DNA of 64,000 nt from Butyrivibrio sp. INlla16. GTDB lineage: Bacteria > Bacillota > Clostridia > Lachnospirales > Lachnospiraceae. Of the stretch, positions 35,661 to 43,103 are shown piece by piece. The notes under the pieces were generated by a model, which saw only the letters and a list, made by a program, of their open reading frames with translations, had not been told where the DNA came from and did no database searches. The DNA lies in assembly GCF_900104155.1 (NCBI RefSeq), contig NZ_FMYB01000003.1, forward strand, positions 1 to 64,000, in the 5' to 3' direction. The position numbers and the translations under genes are program-made. Numbering within the stretch: position 1 is the stretch's first letter; each line of letters starts with the position of its first letter.

Positions 35661-36306
35661 CGCTCTCCTCTTTATCAGCATACAAACATGCTATTTCGTA
35701 GTCTTCTTTTTCATCAATATCTACAGCCTCTGCGCCTTTGACCTCTGCTATATATGGCATAAATCCGATGCGTCTGTGATGTTCAGTAAATATTTCTTTT
35801 TTGAAAATATAGAACCCACTTGTTTCTTCCCAAACAGGTTCCATATCTTGAGTTCTTGGTACATCATTTGGATCATAGTTTATTGGCTTATTATCATACC
35901 ATGCAAAAGTTTGTATTCGTTTTGCAGAAAATGCAGAATCATTTTCCCCATTTAATATATGTTGCAAAGAATCATTTATTGTTTCTTTTTTTATAAAAGG
36001 CGATGTTGTATGTGCTAAGATATATACATCTGCATCAACCTCAGAAATAAAGCTTTTATAAATATCAAAACCTTTTACTGTATCCCCATCCAGCCAACTA
36101 TCTCGTTTCAAAAAAGATACATCTGCTGGAATATATTGTTTAATATCAGCATTTGAGCAGTATACATAAACTTCATCTATTAGATTTACTTGTCGTAATG
36201 TATTACATATATGCCAGCATAAGGGGTGTCCCTTAAGTGGTAGTAAATTCTTATTTGCAAGTCTTTGTGAATTCAATTTTATCGGAACAAATGCTACTAC
36301 TTTCAT
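35653..36306 (-). CDS. CMP-sugar synthetase (acylneuraminate/Kdo cytidylyltransferase family)
   Basis: 217 residues. The nucleotide-binding start VAFVPIKLNSQRLANKNLLP and the following PLCWHICNTL belong to the cytidylyltransferase family of NeuA, PseF and KdsB. The HTTSPFIKKETI segment also matches NeuA-type enzymes. Because kdsA and kpsF follow directly, the natural acceptor is likely Kdo or a related ulosonic acid, although the sequence looks closer to the NeuA branch than to classic KdsB. It would make the CMP-linked donor. GAGG precedes the start and it overlaps kdsA by eight bases. Confidence 0.82.
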   Translation of the reverse strand: MKVVAFVPIKLNSQRLANKNLLPLKGHPLCWHICNTLRQVNLIDEVYVYCSNADIKQYIPADVSFLKRDSWLDGDTVKGFDIYKSFISEVDADVYILAHTTSPFIKKETINDSLQHILNGENDSAFSAKRIQTFAWYDNKPINYDPNDVPRTQDMEPVWEETSGFYIFKKEIFTEHHRRIGFMPYIAEVKGAEAVDIDEKEDYEIACLYADKEESDE

Positions 36307-36307
36307 C

Positions 36308-37141
36308 TCATCCTCTTTTTAGGTCTATCTCATCAAAATCTACTCTCGTAAATATCTCAAGTTTGCCACCGCGAGTAGCATTAAATATTTTTATCCCATT
36401 TTTTTCGCAGTACTCTCGTGCTACTTTATAGCCAGTATCATTTGTTTCTTTTACTAGGTAATCTATCCTCTTATACCCGCCATTTTCAAAATGTGACTTT
36501 GTCACGCCAGTCGTGTGCTTACGACCTTTTCCATCTCTGTAAAACGGATAATTAGCATCTACCCCAAGCAAATAAATTTCTTTAAATCCCATATATACCG
36601 CAAGTTGAATAGATGTATAGGTAACTGTTCTGGCATTATCAATAAAACATGAACAGTCCTCACTAAAAGTCACTTTCTTATCATCCCAAAAATTCACAAC
36701 ATATCGTGGATTCGCATTACATAGAATAATCTTCTCATCTCTTGGGATATTCCCTCTCTGTTGCCAATTAATAAACATATAATCAGCACTAACTTTATCT
36801 ATCTCATCCCCGATTTCTTCAACAATTGACATGCTATCCATACAGACATAGTATGTTGGTCTCCATGATGTTTTAGAATATATGTTATATATTTTATTAG
36901 CTGCAAACGAATATTCGTTTTTGATTTTTTGCAAATCTTCCGGAGTCAAACTTGGTCCATTCCCTATTATGAAACACCTTTCTCCATCATGAATATTCTT
37001 AAAACGTTTAATAATCTCAGGGAATTCTGATTCGCTATACAATGTATTTTCTTTTTTAAAATGATGCATTCCATAAGGGCATAATAATAACCGAAAATAG
37101 CGGCTATCCTTTATATCCCTTAATACCTGATAAACATTCAT
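36308..37141 (-). CDS. DUF115 / MptE-like protein, possible CMP-ulosonate transferase
   Basis: About 277 residues from ATG at 37141; GTG at 37150 is possible. It has CFIIGNGPSLTPEDLQKIK near the start (G-N-G-P-S-L) and, later, TSIQLAVYMGFKEIYLLGVD. Both are typical of DUF115/MptE-like proteins, and the first also occurs in GT42 sialyltransferases. It is followed at once by the CMP-sugar synthetase and kdsA genes, so I infer that it transfers the CMP-activated ulosonic acid to the polysaccharide. A direct test is missing, and relation to pterin kinase MptE is by fold only. Confidence 0.65.
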   Translation of the reverse strand: MNVYQVLRDIKDSRYFRLLLCPYGMHHFKKENTLYSESEFPEIIKRFKNIHDGERCFIIGNGPSLTPEDLQKIKNEYSFAANKIYNIYSKTSWRPTYYVCMDSMSIVEEIGDEIDKVSADYMFINWQQRGNIPRDEKIILCNANPRYVVNFWDDKKVTFSEDCSCFIDNARTVTYTSIQLAVYMGFKEIYLLGVDANYPFYRDGKGRKHTTGVTKSHFENGGYKRIDYLVKETNDTGYKVAREYCEKNGIKIFNATRGGKLEIFTRVDFDEIDLKRG

Positions 37142-37194
37142 AAATCGCACCAATTACCAAACTCATTAACGCCATTACAATCTCTTACTAGATA

Positions 37195-37240
37195 CAAAAA
37201 CAAGCGGCAGCCACGCCGAATATTCGGGCGCGCTGCCGCT
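37195..37240 (-). terminator. Hairpin with T-tract ahead of the Kdo block
   Basis: AGCGGCAGC (37203-37211) pairs with GCTGCCGCT (37232-37240), and the inner part is built around CCGAATATTCGG (37217-37228). On the minus strand the stem is followed by TGTTTTTGTATC. It could terminate the upstream genes or act as an attenuator in the leader of the downstream block, about 55 bases before its first start codon. Confidence 0.65.
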
Positions 37241-37302
37241 AATTAATCAAAATATAAAATGCCCCCGAATAATAACTTTTTTCATCAAGTTAACCACATA
37301 AG

Positions 37303-37336
37303 AAAATCCCCATAGAACACGCAGTTCTATAGGGAT
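37303..37336 (-). terminator. Second hairpin in the gap, likely terminator of the lipoprotein gene
   Basis: ATCCCCATAGAAC (37306-37318) pairs with GTTCTATAGGGAT (37324-37336) with one mismatch and a five-base loop. ATTTTC follows on the minus strand. It lies about 145 bases past the stop at 37482. Confidence 0.5.
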
Positions 37337-37393
37337 ATTATACGCTTAATATGGGTTTTTGTCATTGACCTAAAATCCACCTATATGAAAAAG

Positions 37394-37473
37394 AACACTT
37401 TTCCCATGGTTTTTAGGGTCTTAATTGACACTTTTTCCATGAATTCCTATGTCAAAATTGACACTTTTTCCAT
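37394..37473. repeat. Three direct repeats at 33-bp spacing, possible IS21-type end
   Basis: AATTGACACTTTTTCCAT occurs at 37423-37440 and again, identical, at 37456-37473. A degenerate third copy, AACACTTTTCCCAT, lies at 37394-37407. All three are exactly 33 bp apart, about three helical turns. Such evenly spaced repeats suit binding of several protein units on one face of the DNA. From memory, IS21-family elements carry multiple repeats of this sort at their ends, so a remnant of such an end is one possibility; no transposase lies here. A regulatory iteron array is the other. Confidence 0.55.
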
Positions 37474-37481
37474 ACCCATAT

Positions 37482-38192
37482 TTAATTCAGTTTATCAAAA
37501 ATATCATCCAGCGATAATTCTTTCCCCGTCCTGTCCTTATAGATTTCATCGAAGTCCTTGTTTTGATCATGCGGATCAAAGTCGACATCCTTTGCGTGGG
37601 ATTTCATGTCGTTGTCATCGGGAAGTATCTGATAGGCCATGTTGTGCTGAACCCACTCGTAGGCCATGTCCTCAGCATCTCTGTAGGATTGCATATCTCT
37701 TCCATGGACAGGCTTCTCATCTATAAGCGCTTGGCAGATATAGAGCATATCGCTGACGCTGTTTATTTTGTATGAGTCTATTATTTTCCAATTATCCTCG
37801 ACATAAATTGCAGAGAAATCTTCGCCGTTGTATGTGAAGGTGTAGTTTTTGCCGGAGCCATCGTCATGAAGGTTTATGTCTGCCGAAGAGGTCAGGATTC
37901 CGTCATCCTCATCTGAACTTCTGCCATCATCACTACCGGTCAAGTCATCGCGATCATCGTTCTCTTCAACCGTAGAATCGGTATTTTCTACATCATTCTG
38001 CTGCACTTCTTCTGTTTTATCAGCATCCTCAATCTTCGTAAACAACTCGGAAGCAGAATCTCCGCCATTCTCCGATGTATCATTATTCCTACCACAACCT
38101 GTCAGAATTCCTGACAAAACTATGGTTCCGGTCAAAATAAAAGCCGGAACCCTTTCCATAATATTTCTCATAAATCTTAAATCCAATCTCAT
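37482..38192 (-). CDS. Lipoprotein, unknown function
   Basis: 236 residues. The signal with lipobox LTGCG (Cys about 33) predicts a lipid-anchored surface protein. An Asp/Glu/Asn/Ser-rich linker (about 35-105) precedes a C-terminal domain of some 120 residues with FTYNGEDFSAIYVEDNWKII and DMLYICQALIDEKPVHGRDM. The ATG at 38192 overlaps the stop of the aldo/keto reductase gene; ATG codons seven and eleven residues later are alternatives. I do not recognise the C-terminal domain. Confidence 0.65.
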   Translation of the reverse strand: MRLDLRFMRNIMERVPAFILTGTIVLSGILTGCGRNNDTSENGGDSASELFTKIEDADKTEEVQQNDVENTDSTVEENDDRDDLTGSDDGRSSDEDDGILTSSADINLHDDGSGKNYTFTYNGEDFSAIYVEDNWKIIDSYKINSVSDMLYICQALIDEKPVHGRDMQSYRDAEDMAYEWVQHNMAYQILPDDNDMKSHAKDVDFDPHDQNKDFDEIYKDRTGKELSLDDIFDKLN

Positions 38193-39226
38193 TTCACTTT
38201 TCTGTTCCCTGCCAGAACCTCTCTGTAATCCTCGAGATTCTTCTTAAGGAGCTGAGGAATTTGCAGCTCATACGGACACTTTGAAAGGCATGCTCCGCAG
38301 TTCACGCATTCCTCTATCTTGTTCATTTCTGCCTGCCAGTATTCGGAGAGCCAGCTGTCACTGGGAGCACGGCGAAGCATAAGCGTCATGCGGTTGCACT
38401 GATTGATCTGGATACCCACAGTGCAGGGCATGCAGTATCCACAACCGCGGCAAAAATCACCCATGAGCTCTTTTCTCTCACTCTCAATAAAATCTCGAAT
38501 CTCTGCATCCATCTGCGGAGTGTCGTTCATGTAGGAGAGCCATTCGTTAAGCTCGGTCTCTCTCTGAATTCCCCAGATAGGAACAAGTCCGTCAAACTGA
38601 TTTGCAAAGGCCATTGCAGCTTTCGAATTAGTGATAAGTCCACCAGCAAGCCCCTTCATGCAGATAAATCCGACATTCTTCTCATTACAAAGATGTATTA
38701 AATCTATTTCCTGATCGGTTGCAAGATAGCTCATCGGATATTGCACAGACTCATACAATCCGGACTCGGCGAGTTCCTTTGCGATTCCGATTTTGTGCGC
38801 AGTTCCGCCGATATGCTTTATCTTCCCCTGTTCCTTCGCCTTGATCATGCACTCATACATACCCGTACCGTCGTCAGGCTTCCAACACTGATTCATCAGA
38901 TGGAACTGGTAAATATCAATGTATGAAGTTTTAAGTTTGTCAAGTGAGGTCTCAAGATGCTCCCAAAATTCTTCGGGAGTTTTAGAGCCTGTCTTTGTTG
39001 CGATGACGATGTCTTCTCTTTTCACATAGCCGTCACCGAAGGCAGCGCCCACCTTCTCTTCACTGTCACTATAGGCTCTTGCGGTATCAAAAAATCGCAT
39101 GCCTCCGTCATAGGCTTTGCGAAGGAGCTTTACTGCATCTTCAAGCGGTATTCTCTGAATCGGAAGTGCGCCAAAACCATTTTGCGGAACGGTTATGCCG
39201 GTGCGGCCGAGTGTTACATTTTTCAT
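38189..39226 (-). CDS. Aldo/keto reductase with C-terminal 4Fe-4S domain
   Basis: About 345 residues from ATG at 39226, with AAGGAG eight bases before it. The N-terminal barrel has GFGALPIQRIPLEDAVKLLR and FFDTARAYSDSEEKVGAAFG; the catalytic Tyr lies in the latter. The C-terminus adds two cysteine clusters, CRGCGYCMPC and CVNCGACLSKCP, which should bind iron-sulfur clusters. This is a frequent Clostridia type of oxidoreductase with unknown substrate. It sits inside the polysaccharide locus but need not belong to it; the palindromic repeat copy 2 lies directly upstream. Confidence 0.88.
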   Translation of the reverse strand: MKNVTLGRTGITVPQNGFGALPIQRIPLEDAVKLLRKAYDGGMRFFDTARAYSDSEEKVGAAFGDGYVKREDIVIATKTGSKTPEEFWEHLETSLDKLKTSYIDIYQFHLMNQCWKPDDGTGMYECMIKAKEQGKIKHIGGTAHKIGIAKELAESGLYESVQYPMSYLATDQEIDLIHLCNEKNVGFICMKGLAGGLITNSKAAMAFANQFDGLVPIWGIQRETELNEWLSYMNDTPQMDAEIRDFIESERKELMGDFCRGCGYCMPCTVGIQINQCNRMTLMLRRAPSDSWLSEYWQAEMNKIEECVNCGACLSKCPYELQIPQLLKKNLEDYREVLAGNRKVK

Positions 39227-39239
39227 AGTCATTCTCCTT

Positions 39240-39318
39240 CCCCTCATCCGTCAGCTACGCTGACACCTTCCCCCTGTGGGGGGAAGGCTTTAATAATCTC
39301 CGTAAGCTTCGCTGACAC
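39240..39318. repeat. REP-like palindromic repeat, copy 2 plus a half copy
   Basis: CCCCTCATCC is followed by GTCAGC/GCTGAC and CCTTCCCCC/GGGGGGAAGG hairpins (39240-39288). A second, partial unit with CGTAAGCTTCGCTGACAC ends at 39318. Same family as at 10234, 41317 and 51971. The two units lie back to back between the CapD-type gene and the aldo/keto reductase. Confidence 0.8.
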
Positions 39319-39320
39319 AG

Positions 39321-40529
39321 TTACATTCTACCATCAAGAAATTTGCCGGTTTCCTTATGGTTGAAGTTGGGAATCATCCTATTAAACAAATCAATAAGAT
39401 CCGCTCTCTCCCAAGTTCCTCGTCTCTTCATGTCAGCAATTGTATTTACAAAATCATCCAACAAATCAGCATTAAAATCAAGCTCATTTTTGATGATTCC
39501 TATGGATTCGAATTTATCCATATCAAGAACTTCATTATCAGTGTAGAATTCCTCGAAATCCTTCTCACCGGTTGTGTCACTGGTAAAGAAATACACAGGG
39601 TATTTGTGCTGCGCTTTGAGCTCACTGACTCTGTCTCTTGCCTCCTGCTCTGTAGAACACTGTACGGGCTCATAACCCAGGTTTGCAAGATATTTCTCCG
39701 CAATGCTGCTGAAGGTGATTAGGTTTAATTCTTCGCTCAGTTTAGGAAAATAGATATCTCTGTTCTCTCCTGTAAGGCACGACAGCAGGCAGAGTTCACC
39801 TGATTCCTTCGGAGTTACAAAATATCGTCTGACATCGTTAGGTGCTGCAATTGGCTGATTTTTCTCTACTCTTCTGTTAAACCCATAAAGCAGACTTCCG
39901 TCCGAAAATGCCACGTTGGCAAATCTCGCCATTGATAAGGACATGTTCTCACTTCTTCTACTTAGGAACATCTCCATGATTCGCTTGGATGCTCCCATCA
40001 TATTTACGGGATTGGCGGCTTTGTCGGTGGATATGCAGAAGTACTTTTTAGCCCCCATATCCTCTGCCATCCTCATGAGTTTTTCCGTATAAAAAATATT
40101 GGTGTCTACCATTCGCATCAGTGTAAACGGATCTTTCTCCGAGCGCACATGCTTAAGCGCAGAGGTGTTGAAAATATAGTCATAACCGCCGATGCGCTTT
40201 TTCTGAACTTCTATAAAAGCTTCAAAAATCTCACTTCCACAGTCTATCGCGAAAGTAGCAAACTCACCGCTTCCGTAGCCGGCAGAGGATCTGATATCAC
40301 GCACAAGTTCAACCATGTTATTTTCACTTATATCAACTACATGTAAAACCTTCGGATCCCTTGCGAAAAGTTCTCGGCAAATAGCGGAGCCAATTGTTCC
40401 TGCACCGCCGACTACAAGGAATCTTGAGGATGAGATAATCTCCTTTAACTGCGCTTCTCTGTTTTGAATATCATTAACAAAAAGCGGTTCTGTTCTTCCG
40501 ATAAGTTCGAGTATGTTATCCTTCGCCAT
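39321..40529 (-). CDS. CapD/FlaA1-type nucleotide-sugar dehydratase/epimerase
   Basis: About 402 residues from ATG at 40529; GAGG lies six bases before it, and the open frame upstream to 40628 overlaps the sugar transferase and its terminator. The NAD-binding motif is VVGGAGTIGSAICREL, and FCISTDKAANPVNMMGASKR carries the active-site region in which Met replaces the usual Tyr, as in the PglF/CapD branch. It lacks the N-terminal membrane helices of full-size CapD. It should make a 4-keto-6-deoxy or epimerised UDP-sugar for the polysaccharide. Confidence 0.82.
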   Translation of the reverse strand: MAKDNILELIGRTEPLFVNDIQNREAQLKEIISSSRFLVVGGAGTIGSAICRELFARDPKVLHVVDISENNMVELVRDIRSSAGYGSGEFATFAIDCGSEIFEAFIEVQKKRIGGYDYIFNTSALKHVRSEKDPFTLMRMVDTNIFYTEKLMRMAEDMGAKKYFCISTDKAANPVNMMGASKRIMEMFLSRRSENMSLSMARFANVAFSDGSLLYGFNRRVEKNQPIAAPNDVRRYFVTPKESGELCLLSCLTGENRDIYFPKLSEELNLITFSSIAEKYLANLGYEPVQCSTEQEARDRVSELKAQHKYPVYFFTSDTTGEKDFEEFYTDNEVLDMDKFESIGIIKNELDFNADLLDDFVNTIADMKRRGTWERADLIDLFNRMIPNFNHKETGKFLDGRM

Positions 40530-40553
40530 TTTCCACCTCATCATGTCCTCTAC

Positions 40554-40585
40554 TAAAACGAAACTCCTTTGCCTTAGCAAAGGAG
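40554..40585 (-). terminator. Terminator of the sugar transferase gene
   Basis: CTCCTTTGC (40564-40572) pairs perfectly with GCAAAGGAG (40577-40585) around a four-base loop. On the minus strand TTTCGTTTTAG follows. It lies 20 bases past the stop at 40606. Confidence 0.78.
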
Positions 40586-40605
40586 CTTCACGTAATCCAT
40601 TCTCT

Positions 40606-41310
40606 TTAGTAAGCACCCTCGGATTCAAACACCACGGGAATTGTTTTGAGTATTAGCTTAATGTCCGTTGCGATGCTCATATCTTTTATATATTTCAGGT
40701 CAAGTTCAACCCATTCATCCCATTTGATGTTAGCACGTCCTCCAACCTGCCAGTAGCAGGTAAGACCGGGCTTAACAATGAGTCTCTGCTTTTCATAAGC
40801 ATTGCACTCTTCCATCTGGTTCACCAGGATCGGTCTTGGTCCAACTATGCTCATATCACCCTTAATGATATTTATGAGCTGCGGAAGTTCATCAATCGAA
40901 TACTTACGAATGAATTTTCCGACATGTGTGATTCTTGGATCATCCTTAATCTTAAACGCATGACCGGTCTGTTCGTTTTGTGCCTGCATGCGCTGGAACT
41001 GGGCTTCTGCATTTTTGTACATGCTGCGGAACTTGTAAATCTTGAATGGCTTCATGTTCTTCCCGGCTCTGTACTGAGTAAAGAACACCGGGCCGCCGTC
41101 TTCAAGCATAATAGCAAGCGCTGTCACGAGGAAAATCGGTGACAAAACAACAAGTGCGAGGCTGCATGCAACCACATCGAAGGCCCTTTTAAGGCCTTTG
41201 TAAATATTCGCCTTGTGATCGTACACCTCCTGATAAATCAGGTTAATGATCTTTCTTCCTGATACTTCAATGATTGCTTGTTCCTGTCTGGCTAAAGCAG
41301 TATCATTCAT
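40606..41310 (-). CDS. Initiating undecaprenyl-phosphate phosphosugar transferase
   Basis: About 234 residues from ATG at 41310, where GAGGGG from the palindromic repeat gives the ribosome binding site; the frame is open to 41343 within the repeat. One membrane segment (VVACSLALVVLSPIFLVTAL) precedes the catalytic part with the blocks KIYKFRSM, GKFIRKYSIDELPQL and MSIVGPRP, all typical of the WcaJ/RfbP/PglC family. It loads the first sugar phosphate onto the undecaprenyl carrier and so starts repeat-unit synthesis. No N-terminal CoA-binding or multi-helix domain is present. Confidence 0.9.
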   Translation of the reverse strand: MNDTALARQEQAIIEVSGRKIINLIYQEVYDHKANIYKGLKRAFDVVACSLALVVLSPIFLVTALAIMLEDGGPVFFTQYRAGKNMKPFKIYKFRSMYKNAEAQFQRMQAQNEQTGHAFKIKDDPRITHVGKFIRKYSIDELPQLINIIKGDMSIVGPRPILVNQMEECNAYEKQRLIVKPGLTCYWQVGGRANIKWDEWVELDLKYIKDMSIATDIKLILKTIPVVFESEGAY

Positions 41311-41316
41311 AATTTT

Positions 41317-41358
41317 CCCCTCATCCGTAAGCTGCGCTGACACCTTCTTGCGAAGGCT
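41317..41358. repeat. REP-like palindromic repeat, copy 3
   Basis: CCCCTCATCCGTAAGC is followed by GCGCTGACACCTTC and a short TTGCGAAGGC. The second hairpin is shortened compared with the other copies. It lies right before the sugar transferase, with GAGGGG of its left end six bases from that gene's ATG. Confidence 0.7.
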
Positions 41359-41431
41359 TTAAAACATATTTGATACCTTTTACTCCTGAATTGTTTTCAA
41401 CAATTCGTATTTAAAACCAATTTCATTGGTC

Positions 41432-42166
41432 TTAATTCATCTTAAGAAATGCAAATGTTCCGGCTCTGTTAACCGTGCAAATCACATGGCCTTCACGTAC
41501 TTCGTCAACCTGTACTTCATTCCAGGTTCCTTTCGGTCCCATCTGGAATACCCTATAGATATCGCCGTCGTGAGCACCGTAAACCTTGAAATCAACCTGT
41601 GCTGTACTGAAGCGAACACCGGGTGCGTAGGTCTCAACCACGTTCTTAACCGATCCACCGATCTGTGCTGCAAGGATCTTTGCGGAATCAACCTTGGCAG
41701 ATGTGGTCTCTCTCATAACGAAAGTTGCTCTGGTCTTAACTCCGCAGATAACGAGCTTTCCACCCTGTCCTACAGGGATCGGGCAATCAAGTCCCGGGGC
41801 TTTAAGAACTGTATTTACAAAAGGCTCTGATGCCGGTGAATAACCGCTTCCAACTGTGTTATTCTTAACAACCACCTTCGGTTTTGATGCTTTGCCGTTT
41901 TTAACCGTAACCTTTACTTCTACGTTGGTCTTTTTATTTGCAAGCTCAATAACTTTATTGTAAAGGTTCTGCACCTGCGCTTTGAGGTCAGCGATTTCTC
42001 TCTCAAGATATTCACCATGTGCTTTTGCTTCCTGATATCTGCCTTCTGCCAGACCGCGCTGGTAAGCTTCTTCAGCTTTGGGTGATCTGATAACAGTAGC
42101 CCCTGCCATAATCGGGGTTGACATAATCATTGCTCCCGCCAACAATAAAGCCATTATCTTTTTCAT
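41432..42166 (-). CDS. Secreted protein with coiled coil, unknown function
   Basis: 244 residues. The signal peptide ends near MAGATV. Residues about 30-75 (EEAYQRGLAEGRYQEAKAHG and onwards) form a predicted coiled coil; a basic linker follows, and then a C-terminal domain of about 140 residues with Cys-Pro and many beta-type stretches, ending CTVNRAGTFAFLKMN. It has no lipobox or sorting signal. It sits between the sortase-like gene and the sugar transferase and has its own good ribosome binding site (AAAGGGG). A structural role in the envelope or polymer export is possible but not shown. Confidence 0.65.
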   Translation of the reverse strand: MKKIMALLLAGAMIMSTPIMAGATVIRSPKAEEAYQRGLAEGRYQEAKAHGEYLEREIADLKAQVQNLYNKVIELANKKTNVEVKVTVKNGKASKPKVVVKNNTVGSGYSPASEPFVNTVLKAPGLDCPIPVGQGGKLVICGVKTRATFVMRETTSAKVDSAKILAAQIGGSVKNVVETYAPGVRFSTAQVDFKVYGAHDGDIYRVFQMGPKGTWNEVQVDEVREGHVICTVNRAGTFAFLKMN

Positions 42167-42307
42167 AACAGTTCCCCTTTCTACGCCTTTCAGCGTATGA
42201 TACTCATAAGATAACCTAATTTAATATTATCAAAAATACGACTAATATACTACTTAAAAAACTATAAACTCTGCATGAACACTAGCTTTATTTTTACTTA
42301 ATTACGA

Positions 42308-43090
42308 TTAATCTGATGGCAGCTCAGGTGTCTGCGTATCACCTACATCCGGTATCTCGTCATTCCTGTCAATAGTGCCGTTTTGATCATCTATAAGGCA
42401 CCCTACGACCACCCACTGTTTATCCGGATGCTCAGGATCTACGGTCACAAGACTCACAAGGAAATTGTCAGGTGTCGCCCCCTGTTCCCATTCGCTTCGA
42501 ATGTTAGTGGCCGAGGTCCAATCCTTTTTCATATCATCGAGGTACTGCTGACAGCCCTCTGCTTCCGTGAAATCATATTGATGCATCACATCATTATTAT
42601 CTCTCGCGTAGGCTGTCCAGACTTCGTATGTCAGTATGTTATCCGCGATGGCAATCATGAATGTCTCGTGGCTGTTAAAAAAGTCTTCATCCGCGAAATT
42701 CCAGAGCTCCGAGAACATATCCCCGTCCTTCGTGGTGGATCCGTATATCACGGTGTTAAAATCGCACATGTCATTCATGTTGAACGACTCAATATAAATT
42801 CCGCCCTTTTCACTCTCCTTCGTTCCGGTGATATCATGAGTCTTGTAATAGGTATCATCACCATCTAGATTCTGGGCGATCGGATAATCAATATTCGTAT
42901 CAGGTACGACAAGCCATCCGAAAATATCAGGATTCTGATCAATAAGTTCCTGAGATTTCTTTGTTTTTTCCTCTTCGGTTTCAGTCTGATTACCGCATGA
43001 CGCAAGAACAGCCGCCACACTCATACCAATCAGAAATAGTCCCCCTTTTTCAAGCAACTTATAAACTGTCCATTCTTTATATCGGTTCAT
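42308..43090 (-). CDS. Sortase-B-like lipoprotein lacking catalytic residues
   Basis: 260 residues. A lipoprotein signal ends in LASCG (Cys32). The rest follows the class B sortase fold: NPDIFGWLVVPDTNIDYPI, GGIYIESFN, NTVIYGSTTKDGDMFSELW, YEVWTAY and a late LVSLVTVDPE with KQWVVVG. In active enzymes the YG is followed by the catalytic His; here Ser118 stands there. The catalytic Cys of the TLSTC motif is replaced by Val217, and the Arg before the last strand by Lys or Gln (224-225). All three active-site residues are therefore missing. The lipid anchor is also unusual for the family. It likely works as a binding or scaffold protein beside the LCP ligase. Confidence 0.8.
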   Translation of the reverse strand: MNRYKEWTVYKLLEKGGLFLIGMSVAAVLASCGNQTETEEEKTKKSQELIDQNPDIFGWLVVPDTNIDYPIAQNLDGDDTYYKTHDITGTKESEKGGIYIESFNMNDMCDFNTVIYGSTTKDGDMFSELWNFADEDFFNSHETFMIAIADNILTYEVWTAYARDNNDVMHQYDFTEAEGCQQYLDDMKKDWTSATNIRSEWEQGATPDNFLVSLVTVDPEHPDKQWVVVGCLIDDQNGTIDRNDEIPDVGDTQTPELPSD

Positions 43091-43103
43091 TGTTTAGTTT
43101 CCT

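Larger units (their letters stand above)
37154..37481. other. Non-coding gap inside the polysaccharide locus
   Basis: This 328-base gap separates the regulatory and initiation half of the locus from the Kdo and glycosyltransferase half. It holds two hairpins (37195-37240 and 37303-37336) and three direct repeats with 33-bp spacing (37394-37473), listed separately. No convincing protein is encoded. A promoter for the downstream block must lie here if the hairpins end transcription, but I cannot point to clear boxes. Confidence 0.7.
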
